From the NCBI GenBank assembly GCA_023423895.1, contig JAFAER010000041.1, forward strand, positions 1 to 64,000: a DNA stretch of 64,000 nucleotides, given 5' to 3'. The DNA is from Pseudomonadota bacterium (GTDB taxonomy: Bacteria; Myxococcota_A; Polyangia; Polyangiales; Polyangiaceae). The notes beneath the pieces were generated by a model. That model ran no database searches. It saw only the letters and a list, made by a program, of their open reading frames with translations, and was not told where the DNA came from. This document shows, piece by piece, positions 45,404-55,058 of this stretch (position 1 is the stretch's first letter; every line of letters begins with the position of its first letter). Position numbers and translations under genes: made by a program.

Positions 45404-46599
45404 CGGCGCCAGCGCCGCGCGACGCCGAAATCCGAGCGCTCCTCCGACACGAGTACCGCGAGTCCGCTCGTGCCGCGCGCGGGCACGGATTCACGGTCCC
45501 GTTCGGCATCGCAGTGATCGCGCTCGCGTTCGCTCCGGCCGTTCCGGGCGTCGGCGCGTTTGCAGGCTTCGATGTGAGGGCGTCGGCGCCGGCGTTCCTC
45601 GGAATGCTCGCCATCCACCTCGTGCTCGTGGTGCTCGAGCGTCGCGGGAGCCGGTGGTACCTGCCCATCGACGCGCTCGAGACGGTCTATCACGTCGCCG
45701 CCTACGGCTTTCTCATCGTCTCCTCCGGCCGTGCGCTCTCCGTTCCGTGGTTCTTCCTTTCGATGAACGCGCAGCTCGCGCCGCTCCACCCGTGGCGCTG
45801 GGTGCATCGAGGCGCCTACGTGGCGATGCCCCTGATCGTCGCGCTCATCTTCGAGCGGCGCGGTCAACGCGACGACGCGCTCCTCAGCATCGTGCTCGGC
45901 ATCGGCGCGCTCATCATTCTCCGCGTGACGACGGACGCAACCTTCGAGCGCGTGCGCTCACGGCTGCGGATCTCCGAGCTCGAGCGTCAGCTCGAACGCT
46001 CGCGGATCGCGATGGAGCTGCATGACGGCATCGGCGCCGACCTCACGGCGGTCGTCCTCCGCGCACGTGCCGCCGCCCAAGGCACCTCCGGCACCGAGCG
46101 CGAGACGCTGGACGCGCTCGTCGCGAGGGCGCGTGCGACGCTCGCGGAGCTTCGCTCGGTCGTGTGGGCGATGCGCGCGCCGTCGGTGTCGACCGCCGCC
46201 TTGCTCGAACAGGTCCGGACGCGCGCCGCGGAGCTCGTCCCCTCGCCGCTGCAGTGCACCTTCGACGCCGCGCTCCCCGAGCACGATGCGCTGCCCGGAG
46301 CTCTGTCCGTTCTCGTCTTGCGCCTCGTGCAGGAGGCCGTCAACAACGCAGCCCGGCATGCGAATGCGAGCGCCGTGGATGTCCGGATCCGGCACGAAGA
46401 TGGATCGCTGCTCCTCGAGATCGCCGACGACGGGACGTTCCGCACGAACGAGACGCCGGGGAACGGCCTCGTGAACCTCCGCCATCGCGTCGAGCAGGCA
46501 GGCGGGCTCTTCGACATCGACGTCACGACGCGCGGGACGGTCGTCCGTGCGCGCCTCCCATGGCCGTCCGTCGAGGAGCGCACGAACGACACCGCCTGA
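45400..46599 (+). CDS. DesK/NarX-type sensor histidine kinase
   Basis: 399 aa from ATG 45400, overlapping the regulator stop. Several hydrophobic helices (about 30-175) form an integral membrane sensor without a large periplasmic domain. HisKA_3 box MELHDGIGADL gives the phosphorylated His208. The ATP-binding domain has VQEAVNNAARHA and GNGLVNLRHRVEQAGG. The signal is unknown, but the helix-rich sensor is typical of membrane-state sensing. A lipoprotein gene follows about 70 nt later. Confidence 0.93.
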   Translation: MTAPAPRDAEIRALLRHEYRESARAARGHGFTVPFGIAVIALAFAPAVPGVGAFAGFDVRASAPAFLGMLAIHLVLVVLERRGSRWYLPIDALETVYHVAAYGFLIVSSGRALSVPWFFLSMNAQLAPLHPWRWVHRGAYVAMPLIVALIFERRGQRDDALLSIVLGIGALIILRVTTDATFERVRSRLRISELERQLERSRIAMELHDGIGADLTAVVLRARAAAQGTSGTERETLDALVARARATLAELRSVVWAMRAPSVSTAALLEQVRTRAAELVPSPLQCTFDAALPEHDALPGALSVLVLRLVQEAVNNAARHANASAVDVRIRHEDGSLLLEIADDGTFRTNETPGNGLVNLRHRVEQAGGLFDIDVTTRGTVVRARLPWPSVEERTNDTA

Positions 46600-46668
46600 G
46601 GCGGTCCTGACATGTACATGGGATTTTCCGTCCCGCGCTGCCTCGCGAAGATGAACGCTGGAGGCTCG

Positions 46669-47586
46669 ATGCACAATTCGCTCGGAATCTTCGCCGCGAC
46701 AATGACGATCGTCGCGGCATCTCTTGCGGCCTGCAGCGATGACGCTGCCCAGAATGCCGACGTGCAAGCCGACGGCGGGAACGGTCAGCCAGGCAACACG
46801 GACGGTGGTGGCACCCACGACTCGGGCAACGAATCACCCGGCGAAGGTCTCGGGCCGGGGCCTTACACGATCGCGTATGCCGGCACCGAGGTCGGGATCG
46901 ACATGCGTCCGATCGCCCAGGGGAAGGCGACCTTCGACGGGCAAAAGCTGCTCTCGTACGAGGCGAGCGACGAAGAGCGTCCCGAGCTCGGAACCAACCA
47001 GGTGAACGAGGCCGCGGCCGATGCGTTCGTGGCGATCGGGCGCTGGTCGGGAGGAAAGACGTCCGGCAAGTTCTACGAGATCGCAGGCGCGGGCGTGTTC
47101 GATCTGCCCGCCACCGGCGGCTTCCACTATGCCATCGGCAACTTCCTCGATCCGCTCCCGGCCGCGGGCACGTTCACCTATGCCGAGCTCGCGAAGACCG
47201 CGGCGACGGTGAGCGACGGCTCGGTCGCTCCGGGTACCATCTCCGGCAACGTCGCCGTGAGCTTCGCTGGGCCGAGCACGAAGATCGGGTTCTCTCTCAC
47301 GCTCGACATCCCAGGCGACGCCACGTACACACTCGCGACCACCGGGGGCACCGACGACGTCTCGACGACGGAAGCGATGATGATGACGGGCAGCGCCAAG
47401 GGCGCGTTCTCCGCGAGCCTCGAGCTCACGAACCAGGGCGCCGCTTGCGGCGGCTCCTGCACGGGTGCGGTCTACGGTTTCGTCGCGGGTCCGGACGCAG
47501 AGCGGATCGCCCTCGTCGCGCACGTCTACAGCGGCAGCGGCGGCTCGCCGAAGTCGGTCGCAGGCGCGATCGTCTTCAAGAAGTAG
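46669..47586 (+). CDS. Lipoprotein of unknown function
   Basis: 305 aa from ATG 46669, which has a GGAGG ribosome-binding site and starts a lipoprotein signal (Cys22 in SLAAC); an earlier ATG (46612) would spoil the signal. A Gly/Asn/Asp/Ser linker follows, then a beta-rich domain (about 65-305) without a recognised motif. It lies downstream of the two-component pair in the same direction and may be regulated by it. Confidence 0.65.
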   Translation: MHNSLGIFAATMTIVAASLAACSDDAAQNADVQADGGNGQPGNTDGGGTHDSGNESPGEGLGPGPYTIAYAGTEVGIDMRPIAQGKATFDGQKLLSYEASDEERPELGTNQVNEAAADAFVAIGRWSGGKTSGKFYEIAGAGVFDLPATGGFHYAIGNFLDPLPAAGTFTYAELAKTAATVSDGSVAPGTISGNVAVSFAGPSTKIGFSLTLDIPGDATYTLATTGGTDDVSTTEAMMMTGSAKGAFSASLELTNQGAACGGSCTGAVYGFVAGPDAERIALVAHVYSGSGGSPKSVAGAIVFKK

Positions 47587-47594
47587 CAGCCGCA

Positions 47595-48476
47595 CTACGG
47601 GCGGCCGAGCATGTCGAGAAACGCCCGCGCAGAGTGGCTCAGCGGACGTTTCTCGACGCGCACCAGATGGATCTTGCGTTCGAGCTTCAGCTCCTTCACG
47701 GGGACCTCGCGGAGCACACCTTGCGCGAGGTCCTGCTCTGCACAGAGCCGCGGCAAGAACGCAACGCCCTCGCCGGCTTGCACCATGCGCCGGATGCTCT
47801 CGACCGTCGGCATCTCGAGGTCCATGTTGAGCGGCACCTTCGCCTTCTGGAAGGCCTTGATCACCGCGTCTCGGTAAGGGCTCGGGACGTTGTGGGCGAC
47901 GAACGTCTCCATCGAGAGGTCCTTGATGCTGAGGCTCTTCCGCCTCGCGAGCCGATGATTCGGCGCTACGAGGAACGACAGGTGGTCCACGTAGAGGACG
48001 CGTGAATGGAACCGGTCGTCGTCGAGCCGGTAGCTCACGACGCCGAAATCGAGATCGCCGGCCAGCAGGCGCTCCGGCATCTCGCCCGATCGGCTGCGCT
48101 GCACCACCAGCTTCACCTTCGGATACGCGCGCCGAAAGCCGCTCAAGTGGGGCAACAGGTAGAGCGTCATACTCTCGTTCGCGCCGATGACGAGCCTTCC
48201 GACCGCCTTGTTCCGGAGCTCCGCGAGGCGGCTCGAGAGCTCGTGATGCAGGTTCTCTTGCCGGCGTGCGACCTCGAAGACGACCTTCCCAGCATCCGTC
48301 AGGGCCAGGTCGCGGCCGCTCCGGTCGATGAGCGTCTCGCCGAGCTCGCTCTCGAGGCGCTGCACGGCGAGCGACACGGCAGGCTGCGTTCGAAAGAGCT
48401 TCTCCGCTGCGCGCGTGAAGCTCTTCTCGTTGACGACGGTGAGGAAGACGTTGAGCGGAGAGGTGTCGTTCAGCAT
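47595..48476 (-). CDS. LysR-type transcriptional regulator
   Basis: 293 aa from ATG 48476, giving the typical short LysR N-terminus; a TTG at 48515 would add 13 residues. The helix-turn-helix is in FTRAAEKLFRTQPAVSLAVQRL; the LysR co-inducer domain follows (about 95-290). It is divergent from leuABCD with a perfect T-N11-A palindrome in the gap, so it very probably controls that operon and itself, perhaps with isopropylmalate as effector as in other LysR-controlled leucine genes. Confidence 0.92.
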   Translation of the reverse strand: MLNDTSPLNVFLTVVNEKSFTRAAEKLFRTQPAVSLAVQRLESELGETLIDRSGRDLALTDAGKVVFEVARRQENLHHELSSRLAELRNKAVGRLVIGANESMTLYLLPHLSGFRRAYPKVKLVVQRSRSGEMPERLLAGDLDFGVVSYRLDDDRFHSRVLYVDHLSFLVAPNHRLARRKSLSIKDLSMETFVAHNVPSPYRDAVIKAFQKAKVPLNMDLEMPTVESIRRMVQAGEGVAFLPRLCAEQDLAQGVLREVPVKELKLERKIHLVRVEKRPLSHSARAFLDMLGRP

Positions 48477-48526
48477 CAGCGTGACTCGCTGGAGGATGGC
48501 GGGCGGCGCATTCAATCAGCAGTTCT

Positions 48527-48551
48527 AATCAATCACACAGAACTATTGATT
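48527..48551. promoter_or_regulatory. LysR-type operator between lysR and leuA
   Basis: AATCAAT (48527-48533) and ATTGATT (48545-48551) are perfect 7-bp arms separated by exactly 11 nt, the T-N11-A geometry of LysR sites. A second inverted pair, AGTTCT (48521-48526) and AGAACT (48539-48544), overlaps it. The sites sit about 50 nt before leuA and 51 nt before the regulator start, as expected for a shared divergent control region. Confidence 0.8.
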
Positions 48552-48600
48552 GGAGTAATGCCGGCATAGCAGCGACGGTGCGCCCATCCGAGAGGGCACC

Positions 48601-49788
48601 ATGAATCGCGTTCGGATCTTCGACACGACACTGCGAGACGGCGAGCAAGCGTGCGGCTGCAGCATGATCACCGCGGAGAAGCTCCGCCTTGCGGCTCAGC
48701 TCGAGACCTTGGGCGTGGACGTCGTCGAAGCGGGCTTTCCGGCGGCGTCCGCCGGCGACTTCGAGGCCGTCGCCGCGATCGCGCGCAGCGTTCGCTCGCC
48801 TTCGATCGCCGCGCTCGCACGGGCACGCGCCTCCGACATCGAGACCGCAGCGCGTGCCGTCGAGTCGGCAGCGCGTCCTCGCATTCACACGTTCATCGCG
48901 ACGAGCCCGATCCATCGGGCGCGCAAGCTGCGGATGAGCCAGACAGCGGTGCTCGACGCGGCGACCGCTGCGGTGCGGCTGGCCCGACGGTTCGTCGACG
49001 ACGTGGAGTTCTCCGCGGAGGACGCGACGCGGACGGAGCCGGACTTCTTGTGCGACGTCATGCGCGCCGCCGTCGACGCGGGAGCGACGACCGTGAACGT
49101 GCCAGACACCGTCGGTCACGCCGTCCCCGAGGAGTTCGGCGAGCTCGTCGGGCGCGTCGTCGATGCCGTCGCCGGAAAAGCGGTGGTCAGCGTGCATTGC
49201 CACGACGACCTCGGTCTCGCGACCGCCAACAGCCTCGCCGGCGTGAGGGCCGGCGCGCGGCAGGTCGAATGCACGGTCAACGGCATCGGCGAGCGCGCGG
49301 GGAACGCAGCGCTCGAGGAGATCGTCATGGCCCTCAAGGTCCGCCGCGATCGGCTCGGCCTCGACACCGGGATCCGGACGCCCGAGCTCTATCCGAGCAG
49401 CCGGATGCTTGCCGAGTGCATCTCGTTCGAGCCGCAGCCCAACAAGGCGATCGTCGGCCGGAACGCATTCGCGCACGAGGCGGGCATCCATCAGGACGGG
49501 ATGCTGAAGGACCGGACGACCTACGAGATCATCGATCCGCACGACGTGGGCGTACCCGAGAGCCAGCTCGTGCTCGGCAAACACAGCGGACGGCATGCGC
49601 TCCGCTTCCGTGCAGGGCAGCTCGGTTACGCGCTCGACGACGCCGCGCTCGAACGTGCCTACGTGGCGTTCGTCACGCTCGCGGATCGGAAGAAGTGGGT
49701 CTCGAACGACGAGATCCTGAGCCTCGTTCGGGCGGCGGCCCATGCCGCTCCGAGCGTCGCCGAGCAACAGCTCGAACACGCGGAGTGA
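48601..49788 (+). CDS. leuA: 2-Isopropylmalate synthase, catalytic part only
   Basis: 395 aa. Acetyl-CoA condensing motifs: DTTLRDGEQ (9-17), the metal pair HCHDDLGLA, NGIGERAGNAALEEI and AFAHEAGIHQDGM. The usual C-terminal leucine-binding regulatory domain (about 120 residues) is absent, because the gene stops after a short tail and leuB begins 2 nt later. It condenses acetyl-CoA with 2-oxoisovalerate. Homocitrate synthase is an alternative by sequence, but the leuBCD context fixes the role. Feedback by leucine through the classical domain is not possible. Confidence 0.9.
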   Translation: MNRVRIFDTTLRDGEQACGCSMITAEKLRLAAQLETLGVDVVEAGFPAASAGDFEAVAAIARSVRSPSIAALARARASDIETAARAVESAARPRIHTFIATSPIHRARKLRMSQTAVLDAATAAVRLARRFVDDVEFSAEDATRTEPDFLCDVMRAAVDAGATTVNVPDTVGHAVPEEFGELVGRVVDAVAGKAVVSVHCHDDLGLATANSLAGVRAGARQVECTVNGIGERAGNAALEEIVMALKVRRDRLGLDTGIRTPELYPSSRMLAECISFEPQPNKAIVGRNAFAHEAGIHQDGMLKDRTTYEIIDPHDVGVPESQLVLGKHSGRHALRFRAGQLGYALDDAALERAYVAFVTLADRKKWVSNDEILSLVRAAAHAAPSVAEQQLEHAE

Positions 49789-49790
49789 AC

Positions 49791-50864
49791 ATGCGATTGA
49801 AGATCCTCTCTCTTCCGGGCGACGGCATCGGGCCCGAGGTCACCGCACAAGCCGAGAAGGTGCTCACGTGCATCGCCGAGCGCTTCGGCCATCACCTCGA
49901 GCTCGCGCGCGGTCGCATCGGCGCCGATGCGCTCGTGGCCGATGGAACCCCGCTGCCCGAGGCGACCAGGCGCGACGCGTGCGCCGCGGACGCCGTGCTC
50001 CTCGGCGCCGTTGGTCTTCCCGCGTACGACGGGCGCCCGCCCGCCGAGCGTCCGGAGAAAGGCCTGCTCGATCTGCGGAAGGAGCTCGCCGTCTTCGCGA
50101 ACCTGCGCCCCGTGAAGGCGTATCCGAGCCTCGTTGCGGCTTCTCCGCTGAAGGCGGAGCGGCTCGAGGGCGCCGACCTCGTGATCGTCCGCGAGCTCAC
50201 CGGAGGCCTCTACTTCGGGACACCTCGCGGACGAACGGAGAGCCGCGCGTTCAACACGCTGTCGTACGGCACCGACGAGATCGAGCGCGTCGCGCGCATC
50301 GCGTTCGACGTCGCGAAAGGCCGTCGCCGCAAGGTCACGAGCGTCGACAAGGCCAACGTGCTCGAGACCTCCGAGCTGTGGCGTCAGGTCGTGACCGACG
50401 TCGCGCGCGACTACCCGGACGTCGAGCTCGAGCACCTGCTCGTCGACAACGCCGCCATGCAGCTCGTCCTCGAGCCCGCTCGGTTCGACGTCCTCCTCAC
50501 CGAGAACCTGTTCGGCGACATCCTGAGCGACGAGGCGGCGGTGCTCGCCGGCTCGATCGGGATCCTCGCGTCCGCGTCCGTCGGAGCACGTCGTGCGGAC
50601 GGAAAGCTGCCTGGTCTCTACGAGCCGATCCACGGCTCCGCGCCGTCGCTCGCGGGCAGAGGCATCGCGAACCCGGCAGGCGCCATCGGCTCGGTCGCGT
50701 TGATGCTCGACTGGAGCTTCGGGCTCCGCGCGGAGGCCTCGGCGATCGACGCCGCCGTGAGCCGGTGGCTCGAGGACGGCCCGCTCACCGCCGACCTCGG
50801 CGGACGTGCCAGCACGAGTGAAGCGGGAGACGCGATCTGCGCCGCGATCCGCAGGGAGGCATGA
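49791..50864 (+). CDS. leuB: 3-Isopropylmalate dehydrogenase
   Basis: 357 aa from ATG 49791, two nt after leuA. Family motifs: LPGDGIGPEVT, DLRKELAVFANLRPVK, the VDKANVLETS segment, the metal-binding DILSDEAAVLAGS and GLYEPIHGSAP. It oxidises and decarboxylates 3-isopropylmalate with NAD. The stop overlaps leuC (ATGA), so translation is coupled. Confidence 0.96.
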   Translation: MRLKILSLPGDGIGPEVTAQAEKVLTCIAERFGHHLELARGRIGADALVADGTPLPEATRRDACAADAVLLGAVGLPAYDGRPPAERPEKGLLDLRKELAVFANLRPVKAYPSLVAASPLKAERLEGADLVIVRELTGGLYFGTPRGRTESRAFNTLSYGTDEIERVARIAFDVAKGRRRKVTSVDKANVLETSELWRQVVTDVARDYPDVELEHLLVDNAAMQLVLEPARFDVLLTENLFGDILSDEAAVLAGSIGILASASVGARRADGKLPGLYEPIHGSAPSLAGRGIANPAGAIGSVALMLDWSFGLRAEASAIDAAVSRWLEDGPLTADLGGRASTSEAGDAICAAIRREA

Positions 50865-52264
50865 TGCACGCCCGCACCCTCTACGAGCGCCTGTGGGACG
50901 ATCACCTGGTCGCCGAGCGGCCGGGGGAGCCGGCACTCCTCTACATCGACTTGCATCTGGTCCACGAGGTCACGAGCCCGCAAGCGTTCGACGGCCTCCG
51001 CCGCCGAGGGCTCGGCGTCCGCCGGCCGGACCGCACGGTGGCCACGATCGATCACTCGATCCCCACCCACGATCGCTCGCTGCCCATCGTCGATCGCGTC
51101 GCGGCGCAGCAGATCGAGCAGCTGAAGCGGAACTGCGCCGACCTCGGCGTGCCGCTCCACGGCCCAGGCAGCGGACGACAAGGCATCGTGCACGTCATCG
51201 GGCCGGAGCTCGGGCTCACGCAGCCCGGCATGACCGTGGTCTGCGGTGACAGCCACACCGCGACGCACGGCGCGTTCGGTGCGCTCGCGTTCGGGATCGG
51301 CACGAGCGAGGTCGAGATGGTGCTCGCCACGCAGTGCCTCCTCCAGCGCCGATCGCGGACGCTGCGGGTCGAGATCACCGGCCGCCTGAGGGACGGCGTG
51401 GCAGCAAAAGACCTCATCCTCGCGCTCATCGCGCGCATCGGCGTCGACGGGGGAACCGGCAGCGTCATCGAGTACACGGGCGCGGCGATCCGGGCGCTCG
51501 ACATGGAGTCGCGGATGACGGTCTGCAACATGAGCATCGAAGCGGGGGCGCGCGCCGGCATGATCGCGCCGGACGACACGACGTTCGAGTATCTGCACGG
51601 ACGCCCCTTCGCGCCGACCGGTCACGCGTGGGACGAAGCGCTGCGCCGATGGCGTTCGTTCGTGAGCGACGACGAGGCCGCGTTCGATCACGTCGTCACG
51701 CTCGACGGCGACGCAATCGAGCCGATGATCACGTTCGGCACCAACCCGGCGCAGGCGATCCCGATCGGCGGCGCGGTCCCGACCCCTGGCGAGGTCCCCG
51801 CGCAGGAGCGCGATGCGCTCGCAAAGGCCCTCGCGTACATGGGCGTCGAGCCCGGACGACCGATCCTCGGTCATCCGGTGCAGGCGGTCTTCATCGGGAG
51901 CTGCACGAACGGCCGCCTCTCGGATCTGCGCGCGGCCGCAACCGTCCTCCGTGGACGCAAGGTTCGCCCCGGTGTCCGCGCGCTCGTCGTCCCAGGGTCG
52001 GAGTCGGTCGCACGCGATGCCGAGGCCGAAGGCCTCGCCGACGTCTTCCGCGCAGCCGGAGCGGAGTGGCGCGCTCCGGGCTGCTCGATGTGCATCGCCA
52101 TGAACGGCGACGAGCTCCGCCCAGGCGAGACCGCCGTGTCGACGAGCAATCGCAACTTCGAAGGGCGCCAGGGCAGAGGCAGCCGAACCTTGCTCGCCAG
52201 CCCCCTCACCGCTGCCGCCGCTGCCGTGACCGGCGCGGTCGCTGACCCACGAGCTTTTTCATGA
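50861..52264 (+). CDS. leuC: 3-Isopropylmalate dehydratase large subunit
   Basis: 467 aa. The three [4Fe-4S] cysteines are Cys348 (GSCTNGR), Cys408 and Cys411 (CSMC). The substrate-binding CGDSHTATHGAFG is present. With LeuD it isomerises 2- to 3-isopropylmalate. ATG 50861 overlaps the leuB stop; ATG 50864 immediately follows and is equally possible. It overlaps leuD by 4 nt. Confidence 0.96.
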   Translation: MMHARTLYERLWDDHLVAERPGEPALLYIDLHLVHEVTSPQAFDGLRRRGLGVRRPDRTVATIDHSIPTHDRSLPIVDRVAAQQIEQLKRNCADLGVPLHGPGSGRQGIVHVIGPELGLTQPGMTVVCGDSHTATHGAFGALAFGIGTSEVEMVLATQCLLQRRSRTLRVEITGRLRDGVAAKDLILALIARIGVDGGTGSVIEYTGAAIRALDMESRMTVCNMSIEAGARAGMIAPDDTTFEYLHGRPFAPTGHAWDEALRRWRSFVSDDEAAFDHVVTLDGDAIEPMITFGTNPAQAIPIGGAVPTPGEVPAQERDALAKALAYMGVEPGRPILGHPVQAVFIGSCTNGRLSDLRAAATVLRGRKVRPGVRALVVPGSESVARDAEAEGLADVFRAAGAEWRAPGCSMCIAMNGDELRPGETAVSTSNRNFEGRQGRGSRTLLASPLTAAAAAVTGAVADPRAFS

Positions 52265-52833
52265 CCCCGTTCACTCCCTTCGAGAGCACGTACGCGCGGC
52301 TGCTCGTCAGCCACGTCGACACCGATCAGATCATCCCCGCGCGGTTCCTCAAGACCACGTCGCGCGAAGGCCTCGGCCGCTACGCCTTCGCGGACTGGCG
52401 TTACGACGCCGACCAGCAGCCGCGCGCCGACTTTCCGCTGCACCATCCGTCGGCTCGTGGCGCACGCGTGCTCCTTGCCGGAGAGAACTTCGGCTGCGGC
52501 TCGTCGCGCGAGCACGCTCCGTGGGCACTCCTCGACATGGGCTTCCGCGCCGTGATCGCTCCGTCGTTCGGAGACATCTTCCGGCAGAACGCGCTGAAGA
52601 ACGGGCTCGTCCCGATCGCGATCGGCGCCGACGTCTTCGCGAACCTCGCTGCCGCGCCGCCGGATGCCCAGGTGCGGATCGAGCTCGGCGTCCTCCGCTT
52701 GCCCGAGGGCAAATGTTTGCCCTACCCCCTCGATCCGTTCTGGAGCGCGTGCCTCGCGAGCGGGATCGACGAGATCGATTACGTGCTCCGACAGGCTCCG
52801 CAGATCACGCGCTACGAGACGGAGGCGCGCTAG
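52261..52833 (+). CDS. leuD: 3-Isopropylmalate dehydratase small subunit
   Basis: 190 aa, standard size. Swivel-domain motifs: VDTDQIIPARFL, NFGCGSSREHAPWAL and APSFGDIFRQNALKNGL. It completes the isomerase with LeuC and ends the leuABCD operon. A 76-nt gap separates it from the following lipoprotein. Confidence 0.96.
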   Translation: MTPFTPFESTYARLLVSHVDTDQIIPARFLKTTSREGLGRYAFADWRYDADQQPRADFPLHHPSARGARVLLAGENFGCGSSREHAPWALLDMGFRAVIAPSFGDIFRQNALKNGLVPIAIGADVFANLAAAPPDAQVRIELGVLRLPEGKCLPYPLDPFWSACLASGIDEIDYVLRQAPQITRYETEAR

Positions 52834-52909
52834 CAGGGCAGTACGATTTCGTGACGGATCGACCTCGCTCGCGGGAAGTAGACGACACGCGCCCGAGGGA
52901 GGTCCGCTG

Positions 52910-54943
52910 ATGAATCGATTGTTCTTTGCTTGTGTCCCGGTCGTATTGATCGGCTGTGGCATCGTCCAGGAGTTCGGAACCTCGGACGATGCTCCGACGG
53001 CCGGAGATGACGCCGGCAACGATGCGAGCGTCCCCAGCCTGCAGGGCGACGGAGGCGCACCCGCTCCCGCGCCGCTCGTACCGACGTTCTCCTGGATGAA
53101 TCCGCTGCCGACGGGGAACGATCTGCGCGGGATCTGGGGGACCTCCGACGACGACATCTGGATCGCGGGCGAGCATGGGACCGTGGCTCGATGGGACGGC
53201 TCCAAGGCGAGCCTCGTCTACGACGGAAAGGTCGACGAGGAGTTCTACGCGATGTGGGGCAGCGGCAAGGACGACATGTGGATCGCGGGACGCGCCGGAG
53301 CGCGTGGCCAGGTCCTTCACTGGGACGGCACGTCGTGGTCGCCGTCGTACACGCTCGGCGAGCGTTCCATCCACGCGCTCTGGGGCACCTCGTCGAACGA
53401 CTTCTGGGCTCTCAGTGAGCCCGGCACGCTCTTCCACTTCAACGGGACGACGTTCGACGAACAGGTCCTCATCTCGGAGTGCGACCCTCACCGGGCGGTC
53501 TTGCGGGACCTCTGGGGATCGAGCGATTCCGACATCTGGGCGGTCGGAGACGGCGGCGCCATCTATCACTACCGCGAGAAGGGCGAGCGGCAGTGCCCTG
53601 ACTGGGCCCGTGCGACGAGCGCAGCGGCGGGGCTCGCCGATCCCTTTGCAAGCGAGCATGCGTATTTCGGGATCTGGGGAAGCTCCGGCAACGATGTATG
53701 GGCCGCATTCCTCGACGCCCCGTCCGCTTCGAGCCCGCCGAAGATCGGCTTCTCCCATTTCGACGGAACCGCATGGCGCGTGGCGCAGCTCGACGAGGGC
53801 GGCTGGGGCGTTCCCGACCAAAGCATCGAACCGAGCCGCCGAGGTCATCGCATGTGGGGCAGCTCCGCGAACGACATCGTGGCGCTCGTCGCTTCGACGA
53901 CCTGGCGGTGGAACGGCACCACGTGGTCCCCGTCGTACATCGGACCAACGAGGCTAGGCGAGCCCGGCTGGACGGCGACGTGGGCCAGCGCGAATCGCGG
54001 GATCATGGCCGTCGGGCCGGCCGGGACCTTCGGCCACCTCCGCCCCGATGGGAGCTGGAGCTCGGTCGTCCCCGGGAGGATCCACCGCGAGGATCTCTCC
54101 GGGGTTTCGGTCGCGCCCGACGGGTCCGTCTGGGCAGTCTCCAGACCGTATTCACACGGGCCGGGACGCGTCGTTCGCTGGACGACACGCGGCTGGACGG
54201 AGGTCGCTCCACTTCCGCTCGAGGACGTCGTACTGCTCACGAGAATCAAGGCGCTCTCGAACGACGACGTCTGGGTCGCCGGCCACGTCGACGGCCCCGG
54301 TCCCAACGACGACTACGCGTTCGTCACACGCCTCACGGACGGTGCATGGGGAGAGATCCAGCGCGTCCCAGTAACGGCCATCGGGGGCCTTGCCGTCGCG
54401 AGCGCGACGAACGCCTGGGTCGTGGGCAACGAGCGCGCCGCTCGATGGGACGGCACGAAATGGACGTCGATCCCGGTGGGCGGCGATCTCAGGGACGTGA
54501 CGATCGCGGGCGACGACGTCTGGATCGCGGGTACGGGCAGCGATGGCAAGGGCGTCGTGCTCCGCTGGGACGGCAGCAAGTTCCAGCCGCTCGTTCGTTC
54601 AGGCTCCCACTTCTTCAACATCTGGGCGAGCGGGCCCAACGATGTCTGGGCCGTGGGCTCGGAGGTCCTTCACTACGACGGGTCGACGTGGAACCACGTC
54701 GGAGAGACCGGCTTCTTCGCCACCGACGTCTGGGGCAGCGGTCCCGACGATGTTTGGCTCGTGTCGGAGGGCAAGCAACGCGGCATCATCCATCACTGGG
54801 ACGGCGCGTCGTTCTCGACACGCTACGAGGTCTCTTCACCCCTCCAGGGGATCTCCGGCAACACCAAAGACAACGTGTGGTTCGTCGGACACGACGGAGC
54901 AACCGTGCGCTTCGCAACGAGCGCATGGAAGCCGCCGCACTGA
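52910..54943 (+). CDS. Lipoprotein with about thirteen WG-x-DVW propeller repeats
   Basis: 677 aa from ATG 52910. Lipoprotein signal with Cys16 (VVLIGC) and a linker rich in Ala, Asp and Pro. The rest is built of 40-50 residue repeats with the core IWGTSDDDIWIAG: for example MWGSGKDDMWIAG, LWGSSDSDIWAVG, IWASGPNDVWAVG, VWGSGPDDVWLVS. About thirteen copies can be counted, enough for one large or two smaller beta-propellers. An extracellular binding role is likely; no enzyme motif is seen. A hairpin follows 50 nt after the stop. Confidence 0.85.
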   Translation: MNRLFFACVPVVLIGCGIVQEFGTSDDAPTAGDDAGNDASVPSLQGDGGAPAPAPLVPTFSWMNPLPTGNDLRGIWGTSDDDIWIAGEHGTVARWDGSKASLVYDGKVDEEFYAMWGSGKDDMWIAGRAGARGQVLHWDGTSWSPSYTLGERSIHALWGTSSNDFWALSEPGTLFHFNGTTFDEQVLISECDPHRAVLRDLWGSSDSDIWAVGDGGAIYHYREKGERQCPDWARATSAAAGLADPFASEHAYFGIWGSSGNDVWAAFLDAPSASSPPKIGFSHFDGTAWRVAQLDEGGWGVPDQSIEPSRRGHRMWGSSANDIVALVASTTWRWNGTTWSPSYIGPTRLGEPGWTATWASANRGIMAVGPAGTFGHLRPDGSWSSVVPGRIHREDLSGVSVAPDGSVWAVSRPYSHGPGRVVRWTTRGWTEVAPLPLEDVVLLTRIKALSNDDVWVAGHVDGPGPNDDYAFVTRLTDGAWGEIQRVPVTAIGGLAVASATNAWVVGNERAARWDGTKWTSIPVGGDLRDVTIAGDDVWIAGTGSDGKGVVLRWDGSKFQPLVRSGSHFFNIWASGPNDVWAVGSEVLHYDGSTWNHVGETGFFATDVWGSGPDDVWLVSEGKQRGIIHHWDGASFSTRYEVSSPLQGISGNTKDNVWFVGHDGATVRFATSAWKPPH

Positions 54944-54992
54944 CGGTTCATCGCCGGAGATCTGGCCCGTCGGCGCCCACGCCGACGCAACA

Positions 54993-55016
54993 AAGCCCCG
55001 GTCTCGGCCGGGGCTT
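54993..55016. terminator. Bidirectional terminator hairpin between propeller lipoprotein and dnaA
   Basis: AAGCCCCGG (54993-55001), loop TCTCGG and CCGGGGCTT (55008-55016) form a perfect 9-bp stem. Read on the minus strand it is followed by TTGTTG, fitting a dnaA terminator; on the plus strand it can end the lipoprotein transcript. It sits centrally between the convergent stops. Confidence 0.8.
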
Positions 55017-55058
55017 CGTCGTTCGAGAGCTCGCGCCTCGCCGTGCGAGCGCGTCGTG

